This document shows, one piece after another, positions 53,051-64,000 of a stretch of DNA of 64,000 nt. The stretch's first letter is position 1, and every line of letters starts with the position of its first letter. Source of the DNA: Bolinopsis microptera (lineage: Eukaryota; Ctenophora; Tentaculata; Lobata; Bolinopsidae). The notes under the pieces are model-generated. The model was given only the letters and a program-made list of their open reading frames with translations. It did no database searches and was not told the origin of the DNA. The position numbers and the translations under genes are program-made. The DNA lies in NCBI RefSeq assembly GCF_026151205.1, contig NC_087081.1:14916340-14980339 (forward strand), written 5' to 3'.

Positions 53051-55466
53051 ACTAACTCTAAGTGCAGTTTTGGAATTTACAAAAAGGACCCACCCACCCC
53101 CTTTACGGTACTAACTGCTTTTTCGGATAATATTTAGGACACCCACCCCCTTTTGCCGGCTTTTGCGGTACTAACTGTTGAGAAATCACGGTACTAACTG
53201 TGTCTTTGTATATAAAATAAGATACCCACCCAGAAATTGCTTTAAACGGCTCATTAAACATTTGAAAATGGGCAAATTATACCCACTATTTAGTAGGGGT
53301 TTTGTTTTCAATGTAGTCGAATTAGATAAAAAGTTACAAAAAACATTTTTAAATAATAAAAAACCCAAAAAAACTCAAAAAAACCTCAAAACCCATTCCC
53401 AAGATTGAAATTTGAGGTAAAATGGGTTTTTTGGAGTTTGACATCCCCTTTAGTACCATGTACTAACTGTTTTTTCTGGGAAATGAGCAGCAGACCCACC
53501 ACTTAGTACACAAATACTAACTGCGTTTTGGAAGAAAATATGACCCACCAACCCAACGTCACGTACGATTCTGACCTTATGATCCCCCCCCCCCCCCCCC
53601 CGCTTATAGTATGGTAGTTGGACTGTGCTACACTTCATTCTGAAGATAAAATTCCGATATTCTTCGGCGTTAAAAAAATTCCGAATTTCCAATGTGTCTT
53701 ATAGAAAGTGAGTGAGAGAAAAACTTGTGGCAATTTTATTTACTGATCCTCTTATTTGTAAAGCTATCCTCAATACATATGCAGTTGCAAAGTGTGATAA
53801 CTGTTTCAACAGGGGTCGAATTCACAAAAATAACGTAAACCATTGATTTAAAGCAACCGCCGCTCCTGTCTCTTGATTGCTGATGATGATCAGGAATACA
53901 TGACGTATCATGACGACGATTATTGGTCACTCGAAATCGACCCGTTAATAATGCAATGTAGGTATGATGGTTGTTTCTGCCTATTTGTTACCTGATACTA
54001 ATTAATCAATAGGATCAAAACGTAAATTATATTGGTAAAAGATGGATTTAAAGGCATAAGGAAGCATTGTTGAGTTCTGAAACCAAGTTTAATCGATTTC
54101 TCGTGCAATTTTAGGTCAGGAATGGTCATCAAAATAAGTTTATAACAAGGTCGATAATTTGGTAAATTTCTAGCTTTCTCTCAGAAAATAAATCTGCGTT
54201 TCTATAGAGGGTAATTAGATATAAACTACAGTCACCAGCAGATTTCAGGAGAGATGAAAACTGAAAAGTCATTAATAAAGATTTTAAAAAGGTCTGGTGA
54301 TAGGGGGTGTCCTTGCTCCGTTCATTTGCCAATATCAATTTTAGGCGACAAGAGTTTGGAAATTTTTATATGGGCAATTGAGTTTTTGTACATATCACTT
54401 AAGCAGTTGAAGAAGTTACCGGTTATTCCAAGGCATGCAATTTTGTGCAGAAGAAGGTCCCTACATACAGTTTCAAAGGCCTTTCTTAGATCAACAAAGC
54501 ATGCATAAAGACGAGCTTTTTTAAACTTTTGTCTATTTGTCAATGACTGTCTTGAGGGTGAAAATGTGATCGTTAGTTTGGGCACCCTTCGAAAGTCCAA
54601 GTAAAGCTGTTCTTTTGGGTCAGGACAGTAGAGTTTTTTGAAGTGTAAGAGACGTTCAAGTATAATGCTAGAGAACAGCTTATCCATACAACTGCCAACT
54701 GATAACGCTCTGTAATTGTCTGGGCTGAAGGGGTAGGGCCTGTCGTGATATCATGGATCGCTTAGGTTTCACCAGGATCTGGTAGTCCTCATAATTCTAC
54801 GGCCTATGTGTATCATTCGTCATCTCGCACAACTCATTAAGAATCTTATGAATTTGGCATAAGAAAATTTGCAGCCTTAAAATTGGGTAACAGGGAGCTG
54901 ACCAGGCCAGAACCCAGTTGATTGGGTCTGAGGTCACGTGATTATGAGCCTGAGGTCACGTGACTATGACGTCACCAGAGCTTGTTCTCCGATTCCCGCT
55001 CATTGGACCAGGTGAGCTAGCATGCTTGTGAATGTGAGTGTAAGTACAGCTGTACTGTAGTTTATATCTAATCCCCCCCCCCCCCCCCAAACAAAGAACT
55101 TAAACTTAAAGAGAACTGAATGTTAGTGAACTGGAAGTCAGAAGTGGAGCAGCTATATGAGGACAGCTGTGCTCATCGTATTTGGTCTCAACATTCCTCC
55201 TTGTCTGCTAACTTGTATCAAGATATATCTGTAGTCGCGTAGTTTAAGCGTAGTTAAACTGTGATGCACCCTGTTAAAAGAGCGAGGATTGTTTAGTTCA
55301 TATGATCTAAATTGTTAAATTTAAATTTGTAAATGTTCAAGTAAAAGAATGCCGTTCTAAATAATAATTCCGCTGTAGTTTGCTTGTATCAAGATACCTT
55401 GCTGGCTTGTATCAAGCTATTACTTATAGCGGGCGGGGTGGGGGGGGGGGGGGGGGGGGGGGGGGG
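53051..55466. repeat. Tandem ~2.4-kb unit, copy B (complete, uninterrupted)
   Basis: Runs from ACTAACTCTAAGTGCAG through six TACTAACTG-type motifs, poly-C (53584-53601), a non-coding middle (53700-54230), the RT remnant (54233-54740), a double GTCACGTGA block (~54945), poly-C (55074-55089) and poly-G (55440-55466). The middle and RT parts match copy C almost base for base. Short open frames here are not genes. Confidence 0.88.
54233..54740 (-). pseudogene. LINE RT fragment in unit B
   Basis: Same reading as 50545-51060: ILERLLHFKKLYCPDP, YACFVDLRKAFETV, GITGNFFNCLSDMYKNSIAH, then DLLK-like sequence ending at the shared breakpoint ~54233, so the YADD region is absent. A fragment carried inside the tandem unit. 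Confidence 0.8.
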
Positions 55467-55659
55467 ATCAAGTACTAATTGCCGTACGTGACGTTGACTA
55501 ACTCTAAGTGCAGTTTTGGAATTTACAAAAAGGACCCACCCACCCCCTTTACGGTACTAACTGCTTTTTCGGATAATATTTAGGACACCCACCCCCTTTT
55601 GCCGGCTTTTGCGGTACTAACTGTTGAGAAATCACGGTACTAACTGTGTCTTTGTATAT

Positions 55660-58612
55660 GGACACATTCATTTGAGTTTGAGGATATTGGTAAACAAAAA
55701 TAATAGCGTTTTCGACGATAGTGGCTTAATTTTGACATATATTAACCTAGCACGTTCAGAAGTTCTGAACATTAGCCACGTAACCCATACTCCCATATGC
55801 ACTGCTCAGAAAGAAAATCTATTGTTGTTAGGTACTATAATGTTTCAAATGTCACATTTTGTGTGACTTAGTTAACTGCAGTTGTCTAATTATCATTCCT
55901 TGGTCTGAAATATAGTATATTAGGTCAACCTAACAATTATGATACAACATTGGTTAAAGGGCACGGATCGAACGGTTACAAGGTAATATTTGGGTAACTT
56001 TGTCACACTCAGAATAACATAGCTCTATTCTACTGTGAGGTGTCCTAAAAACCCTTTCAACTCATTATCTGATGGTTGATCTACCAATCATAGCCCTAAA
56101 ATATGTTGTTTTGATTTTTGAATAGTTAGCTAATACAGGCACTTGGTTATTGGGAAATGAGGTTAATTCTGTCACAATATATGGAATTTTAAATTTTGGA
56201 CGAATTATTTATATCTGATTTTGGAAAACTTTATATGATGACAATGTAGTTGATGCAAGTTGAAAACAGTTGATGTTTACATTGTCACAAAATTGATACG
56301 AAATCGTAAATAGGTTGAAAACAATGATTATAGAATGAAACAGTCTCTTATAATAACTCTTATAATAACTGAGTGACAAAGTAAACATGTCTTGCCCCTA
56401 TTTTGAAGATCTATATTCTACAACTCTATTAGAATTCAACATTCTTTCAGAAAAAATTGGTAGAATATTGTCCAGAATATCAGAGCTTAAGTTTGACAAT
56501 TTTAGGTTAAATTCGTCAAAGTCACTAAAAATGTGTCAAAATTAACTTTTCCTGCCCTAACAATTTCAAGATAGTGTAAAAATTAGCATAGGCTGCTTTA
56601 TTACCTATATAGATCAATCCAAACTACTACAAAGTATATGTTAATGTGATGACGATTACCTAACTCTTATAATAACTGATGTGACAAAGTGAACATGTCT
56701 TGCCCCTATTTTGAAGATCTATAACTCCATTAGAATTTAACATTCTTTCAAAAACGATTGGAAGAATATTGTCCAGAACATCAGAGCTCAATTTTAACAA
56801 TTTTAGATTAAATTGTCAAGAAACTGAAAATGTGACAAAATTTACTTTCCCTGCCCCAAAAATATCAAGATAGTGTGTTAAAATTGGCATAGGATGCTTT
56901 ATTGCCGATATTAATCGATCCAAACTACGAAAAAGATCTGTTAATCTGATGACGATTACCTAACTCTTATAATAATTAATGTGACAAAGTAAACATGTCT
57001 TGACCCAATTTTGAAGATCTATACCTCTATTAGAATACTATGTAAGTTTATCATCAACAAAATTTCGATAAACTAGTTATTTTGCCAGCAAGGAGCTAAC
57101 AGAGTTATAATAATTTTGTTGTGACGAAATTACCCTATTTTTGACCATGTTGCGGTAGTTTAATTGTGACACTGTTAACATATTACCACCTGATAATGAT
57201 TTATGTGACTGGTGCATGGTACTAGCAGTGTTGTTTGATCCATAGTACGCAATATAAGGGGTTTAAGCTGGTATATCATTATTTGTTCAATTTCACACAT
57301 GTTCAGATATCATCAAGATTATGTGACAAAGTAAACTTAGTTGTGCCTTCTGTGTTTTAATTCCTTACGACTATATGATATATATACATATCACCGGAGA
57401 CTCGCGGGCTGAACAAAATATTGCACGCGCACGCGCGTGCAATATTTCATATGTCCCCGAGGGCGCTAGCCCGAGGAGGACATATTTTCGTATAGCACGG
57501 AGGGCCCATCGGGCCCGAGTGCTATACGATTTTTCCGCCCGCGGGTCGAGGTGATGTGGATTATATCCACCAGCGGGCGTATTACAGTTAATATATAATT
57601 TTATAAATAAACAATGGAGCTTGTACTATAAAAGTCAACTATAGAAAAGGTCGCCACTAATTGTTGTAACCATGGTAACACGTCACGTGTTCAATGTAAG
57701 CCAATCATAAAGGGCTGTGTCGTATATAGGGGCTGGAGATGCACTGCATTCCTGGGCCGTGGGAATAATGAATGTAATGTCAGTGACGATGAATATCAAT
57801 AATATAGGGGGATTATAGTGCTGATGTGTATTATGTAGTGTGTTATAATAACTTTGATATATATCAAAGTATCATGTCATCTGCTCACGAGCTGCTTGAG
57901 CAGCCCTACCGGACACAAAAATAAAATGTATATAATATAGTCAGTGTAATAAGGAATTTCACATGGAGACGATACAGAAACTGAAAATATTTTAGAGAAC
58001 TCCGGGCTATATTGCTACTGGTCAAATTAAATGTCACTTGTTAGCGGGCTATATCATGAGCGGGCTGTAGAGATATCGGGCCCTTTGACAGCGGGCTGGT
58101 GAGAGCCCGCTATGCGAAAAAGCGCACGCTGGTGGATATAATAACAATTCCCAGCACTTCCAGGCCATCAAATAAACCTACATTACTCAGCATTGCTTAT
58201 CAAGGCGCCCTAAACATTCATCGCATATTTTCTTTAATGTGTGACAGAGTAAACCTGAGTGCACCATCTAACGAAAAAATTCGTCAAATATGTAGGTAAT
58301 GGTCATATGTACCCATCCAATCAACTGGACACCCACAAATTTGGTCATAAACGGCGGCAAGGGGTCCATATTTACTCCGTCACATGTTTATAGTGTGACA
58401 ATGTAACCATTTCCGTGCCGGCCGTATTTAAGCGATATCTTATCGCCTGATTAAGATATCGTTATGTGACAAAGTTAGCCTAGAGGATGAGACGATTATC
58501 CTAACCATCAAGGGTTTATGTAATTTCATAGTGTGACAAAATCAACTACACTGTGCCTTTTAATAGGGTCACTTATATTTACCAATATCCTCAAACTCAA
58601 ATGAACGTGTCC
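55660..58612. mobile_element. 2.95-kb element with 35-bp terminal inverted repeats, no transposase
   Basis: Left end GGACACATTCATTTGAGTTT then GAGGATATTGGTAAA; the right end is its reverse complement with one mismatch in 35. Flanked by ATAT on both sides; unit B shows the empty site (TGTATATAAAATAAG, ~53208). The interior holds ~300-bp imperfect tandem units (from about 56345, 56655, 56955) and at least eight GTGACAAAGTAAAC-type motifs across the element. A 753-bp hairpin-rich element is nested at 57383-58135. No ORF over ~90 codons, so non-autonomous or dead; superfamily not assigned. Confidence 0.9.
57383..58135 (-). mobile_element. 753-bp hairpin-rich element, copy 2 (inverted, nested)
   Basis: Reverse complement of 51391-52140 with only scattered differences. 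Flanked by ATATA (57378-57382 and 58136-58140), the same kind of target as copy 1. It lies inside the 35-bp-TIR element, so it is the younger insertion. Confidence 0.92.
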
Positions 58613-59634
58613 ATATAAAATAAGATACCCACCCAGAAATTGCTTTAAACGGCTCATTAAACATTTGAAAATGGGCAAATTATACCCACTATTTAGTAGG
58701 GGTTTTGTTTTCAATGTAGTCGAATTAGATAAAAAGTTACAAAAAACATTTTTAAATAATAAAAAACCCAAAAAAACTCAAAAAAAACCTCATAACCCAT
58801 TCCCAAGATTGAAATTTGAGGTAAAATGGGTTTTTTGGAGTTTGACATCCCCTTTAGTACCATGTACTAACTGTTTTTTCTGGGAAATGAGCAGCAGACC
58901 CACCACTTAATACACAAATACTAACTGCGTTTTGGAAGAAAATATGACCCACCCACCCAACGTCACGTACGATTCTGACCTTATGATCCCCCCCCCCCCC
59001 TCGCTTATAGTATGGTAGTTGGACTGTGCTACACTTCATTCTGAAGATAAAATTCCGATATTCTTCGGCGTTAAAAAAATTCCGAATTTCCAATGTGTCT
59101 TATAGAAAGTGAGTGAGAGAAAAACTTGTGGCAATTTTATTTACTGATCCTCTTATTTGTAAAGCTATCCTCAATACATATGCAGTTGCAAAGTGTGATA
59201 ACTGTTTCAACAGGGGTCGAATTCACAAAAATAACGTAAACCATTGATTTAAAGCAACCGCCGCTCCTGTCTCTTGATTGCTGATGATGATCAGGAATAC
59301 ATGACGTATCATGACGACGATTATTGGTCACTCGAAATCGACCCGTTAATAATGCAATGTAGGTATGATGGTTGTTTCTGCCTATTTGTTACCTGATACT
59401 AATTAATCAATAGGATCAAAACGTTAATTATATTGGTAAAAGATGGATTTAAAGGCATAAGGAAGCATTGTTGAGTTCTGAAACCAAGTTTAATCGATTT
59501 CTCGTGCAATTTTAGGTCAGGAATGGTCATCAAAATAAGTTTATAACAAGGTCGATAATTTGGTAAATTTCTAGCTTTCTGTCAGAAAATAAATCTGCGT
59601 TTCTATAGAGGGTAATTAGATATAAACTACAGTC

Positions 59635-60140
59635 ACCAGCAGATTTCAGGAGGGATGAAAACTGAAAAGTCATTAATAAAGATTTTAAAAAGGTCTGGTG
59701 ATAGGGGGTGTCCTTGCTCCGTTCATTTGCCAATATCAATTTTAGGCGACAAGAGTTTGGAAATTTTTATATGGGCAATTGAGTTTTTGTACATATCACT
59801 TAAGCAGTTGAAGAAGTTACCGGTTATTCCAAGGCATGCAATTTTGTGCAGAAGAGGGTCCCTACATACAGTTTCAAAGGCCTTTCTTAGATCAACAAAG
59901 CATGCATAAAGACGAGCTTTTGTAAACTTTTGTCTATTTGTCAATGACTGTCTTGAGGGTGAAAATGTGATCGTTAGTTTGGGCACCCTTCGAAAGTCCA
60001 AGCTGTTCTTTTGGGTCAGGACAGTAGAGCTTATTGAAGTGTAAGAGACGTTCAAGTATAATGCTAGAGAACAGCTTATCCATACAACTGCCAACTGCTA
60101 TTGCTCTGTAATTGTCTGGGCTGAACGGGTAGGGCCTGTC
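59635..60140 (-). pseudogene. LINE RT fragment in unit C
   Basis: Near-identical to 54233-54740 with the same internal breakpoint; shows the FVDLRKAFETV segment and lacks the YADD centre. Confidence 0.8.
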
Positions 60141-60818
60141 GTGATATCATGGATCGCTTAGGTTCCACCAGGATCTGGTAGTCCTCATAATTCTATCGCC
60201 ATCTCGCACAACTCCTTAAGAATCCTATGAATTTGGCATGTGAAAATTTGCAGCCTCAAGATCGGGTAACAGGGAGCTGACCAGGCCAGAACCCAGTTGA
60301 TTGGGTCCGAGGTCACGTGATTATGAGCCTGAGGTCACGTGACTATGACGTCACCAGAGCTTGTTCTCTGATTCCCGTTCATTGGACCATGAGGTGAGCT
60401 AGCATGCTTGTGAATGTGAGTGTAAGTACAGCTGTACTGTAGTTTATATCTAATCCCCCCCCCCCCCCCCCCCCCCCCAAACAAAGAACTTAAACTTAAA
60501 GAGAACTGAATGTTAGTGAACTGGAAGTCAGAAGTGGAGCAGCTATATGAGGACAGCTGTGCTCATCGTATTTGGTCTCAACATTCCTCCTTGTCTGCTA
60601 ACTTGTATCAAGATATATTTGTAGTCGCGTAGTTTAAGCGTAGTTAAACTGTGATGCACCCTGTTAAAAGAGCGAGGATTGTTTAGTTCATATGATCGAA
60701 ATTGTTAAATTTAAATTTGTAAATGTTCAAGTAAAAGAATGCTGTTCTAAATACGAATTCCGCTTTAGTTTGCTTGTATCAAGATACCTTGCTGGCTTGT
60801 ATCAAGATATTAATTATA

Positions 60819-61482
<664 letters not shown>

Positions 61483-61490
<8 letters not shown>

Positions 61491-61587
61491 GTACTTACAC
61501 TTACATTCACAAGCATGCTCTGGTGACGTCATAATCACGTGACCCCAGGCTCATAATCACGTGACCTCAGACCCAATCAACTGGGTT
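61483..61587 (-). repeat. Inverted fragment of the unit's CACGTG block
   Basis: GTGCAGCTGTACTTACACTT ... AATCACGTGACCTCAG ... CAATCAACTGGGTTCTG is the reverse complement of ~54908-55055. Part of the block is deleted near 61520. It abuts the CCCTGA array. Confidence 0.85.
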
Positions 61588-63788
61588 CTGACCCTGACCC
61601 TGACCCTGACCCTGACCCTGACCCTGACCCTGACCCTGACCCTGACCCTGACCCTGACCCTGACCCTGACCCTGACCCTGACCCTGACCCTGACCCTGAC
61701 CCTGACCCTGACCCTGACCCTGACCCTGACCCTGACCCTGACCCTGACCCTGACCCTGACCCTGACCCTGACCCTGACCCTGACCCTGACCCTGACCCTG
61801 ACCCTGACCCTGACCCTGACCCTGACCCTGACCCTGACCCTGACCCTGACCCTGACCCTGACCCTGACCCTGACCCTGACCCTGACCCTGACCCTGACCC
61901 TGACCCTGACCCTGACCCTGACCCTGACCCTGACCCTGACCCTGACCCTGACCCTGACCCTGACCCTGACCCTGACCCTGACCCTGACCCTGACCCTGAC
62001 CCTGACCCTGACCCTGACCCTGACCCTGACCCTGACCCTGACCCTGACCCTGACCCTGACCCTGACCCTGACCCTGACCCTGACCCTGACCCTGACCCTG
62101 ACCCTGACCCTGACCCTGACCCTGACCCTGACCCTGACCCTGACCCTGACCCTGACCCTGACCCTGACCCTGACCCTGACCCTGACCCTGACCCTGACCC
62201 TGACCCTGACCCTGACCCTGACCCTGACCCTGACCCTGACCCTGACCCTGACCCTGACCCTGACCCTGACCCTGACCCTGACCCTGACCCTGACCCTGAC
62301 CCTGACCCTGACCCTGACCCTGACCCTGACCCTGACCCTGACCCTGACCCTGACCCTGACCCTGACCCTGACCCTGACCCTGACCCTGACCCTGACCCTG
62401 ACCCTGACCCTGACCCTGACCCTGACCCTGACCCTGACCCTGACCCTGACCCTGACCCTGACCCTGACCCTGACCCTGACCCTGACCCTGACCCTGACCC
62501 TGACCCTGACCCTGACCCTGACCCTGACCCTGACCCTGACCCTGACCCTGACCCTGACCCTGACCCTGACCCTGACCCTGACCCTGACCCTGACCCTGAC
62601 CCTGACCCTGACCCTGACCCTGACCCTGACCCTGACCCTGACCCTGACCCTGACCCTGACCCTGACCCTGACCCTGACCCTGACCCTGACCCTGACCCTG
62701 ACCCTGACCCTGACCCTGACCCTGACCCTGACCCTGACCCTGACCCTGACCCTGACCCTGACCCTGACCCTGACCCTGACCCTGACCCTGACCCTGACCC
62801 TGACCCTGACCCTGACCCTGACCCTGACCCTGACCCTGACCCTGACCCTGACCCTGACCCTGACCCTGACCCTGACCCTGACCCTGACCCTGACCCTGAC
62901 CCTGACCCTGACCCTGACCCTGACCCTGACCCTGACCCTGACCCTGACCCTGACCCTGACCCTGACCCTGACCCTGACCCTGACCCTGACCCTGACCCTG
63001 ACCCTGACCCTGACCCTGACCCTGACCCTGACCCTGACCCTGACCCTGACCCTGACCCTGACCCTGACCCTGACCCTGACCCTGACCCTGACCCTGACCC
63101 TGACCCTGACCCTGACCCTGACCCTGACCCTGACCCTGACCCTGACCCTGACCCTGACCCTGACCCTGACCCTGACCCTGACCCTGACCCTGACCCTGAC
63201 CCTGACCCTGACCCTGACCCTGACCCTGACCCTGACCCTGACCCTGACCCTGACCCTGACCCTGACCCTGACCCTGACCCTGACCCTGACCCTGACCCTG
63301 ACCCTGACCCTGACCCTGACCCTGACCCTGACCCTGACCCTGACCCTGACCCTGACCCTGACCCTGACCCTGACCCTGACCCTGACCCTGACCCTGACCC
63401 TGACCCTGACCCTGACCCTGACCCTGACCCTGACCCTGACCCTGACCCTGACCCTGACCCTGACCCTGACCCTGACCCTGACCCTGACCCTGACCCTGAC
63501 CCTGACCCTGACCCTGACCCTGACCCTGACCCTGACCCTGACCCTGACCCTGACCCTGACCCTGACCCTGACCCTGACCCTGACCCTGACCCTGACCCTG
63601 ACCCTGACCCTGACCCTGACCCTGACCCTGACCCTGACCCTGACCCTGACCCTGACCCTGACCCTGACCCTGACCCTGACCCTGACCCTGACCCTGACCC
63701 TGACCCTGACCCTGACCCTGACCCTGACCCTGACCCTGACCCTGACCCTGACCCTGACCCTGACCCTGACCCTGACCCTGACCCTGAC
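61588..63788. repeat. (CCCTGA)n array, ~366 units
   Basis: Hexamer CCCTGA (TCAGGG on the other strand) with no interruption that I can see over 2.2 kb. It differs by one base from the metazoan telomere unit CCCTAA/TTAGGG. All frames are not open throughout in any meaningful way; no gene. Confidence 0.97.
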
Positions 63789-64000
63789 GTATTATTTAAC
63801 GCTCCGATCGTACCATTTTAATCTAGTAGAAAATAAAAGCGAGAAGCTGCTAGCGAAAGAAGGTCAGGATCCTTTTCCTAGTGGTCCACGTAAAATAGCA
63901 GGGTTGGTGGATCGATCATGCAAATGGCTTTATTGTGTACTAGAGTTTGATCCTTTTCAGCTCATTGCAATAAAGGTTGAAATCGCTCCACCTTACTGCG
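63789..64000. other. Unassigned sequence at window end
   Basis: No long open frame or recognised repeat. It is cut by the window end. Confidence 0.4.

Noticed and set aside
53178-53408. Short Lys-rich ORF repeated at 58665
   Set aside because: Part of the tandem unit; codons show no conservation beyond that of the DNA, and the frame ends in A-rich sequence.
53736-53930. 64-codon minus-strand ORF identical in units B and C (59137-59331)
   Set aside because: Identity reflects recent unit duplication and not selection; no domain or start context.

Overview
This is eukaryotic, almost certainly animal, nuclear DNA. It has multi-exon genes with short GT-AG introns, LINE, Penelope-like, Ty3/gypsy and tRNA-SINE remnants, many small inverted-repeat DNA elements, and very abundant micro-, mini- and satellite DNA. 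The best marker is an ISWI (SMARCA5/SNF2H-type) chromatin remodeller with clear metazoan domain order. The phylum cannot be settled from the window; an invertebrate is the safest reading.

Layout. (1) 1-20397 is a gene-poor satellite compartment. It holds a CCTTGT array, a 1.3 kb foldback element, a field of AAGCG/TTATAA motifs, a 0.75 kb inverted-repeat element, and tandem arrays with units of 9, 5, 10, 35, 12, about 42, about 22, 72 (3.3 kb), 16, 19 and 22 bp. It ends at a 100-N assembly gap (20398-20497). (2) 20498-32300 holds a 129-bp repeat, a two-exon gene for a small basic protein (+), and the 17 recognisable exons of ISWI (-), which converge on each other. (3) 32550-44720 is a graveyard: decayed LINE pieces, an SGNH-type retroelement ORF, a gypsy integrase piece, a Penelope RT/GIY-YIG piece, a tRNA-derived SINE, foldback elements and an approximately 85-bp mini-element. 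(4) 45257-48401 is a 5'-truncated LINE (RT, RNase H, zinc knuckle) with a 12-bp target-site duplication, itself split by a 149-bp hAT-like MITE. It sits just past the stop codon of a three-exon MFS transporter gene (50164-48495, -). (5) 50260-61490 is a tandem family of an approximately 2.4 kb unit carrying LINE RT pieces. It was later invaded by a TA-flanked MITE, a 2.95 kb 35-bp-TIR element and two copies of a hairpin-rich 0.75 kb element, one nested in the 2.95 kb element. (6) 61588-63788 is a seemingly perfect 2.2 kb (CCCTGA)n array, a telomere-like variant, followed by about 210 unassigned bases.

Only ISWI, the MFS transporter and probably the small basic gene look like host genes. They form no evident pathway. 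The main interest is in mobile-element stratigraphy: empty sites, target duplications and nesting can be read directly because neighbouring copies serve as controls. The second interest is that several unrelated satellites are rich in GTTACC/GGTAAC half-sites.
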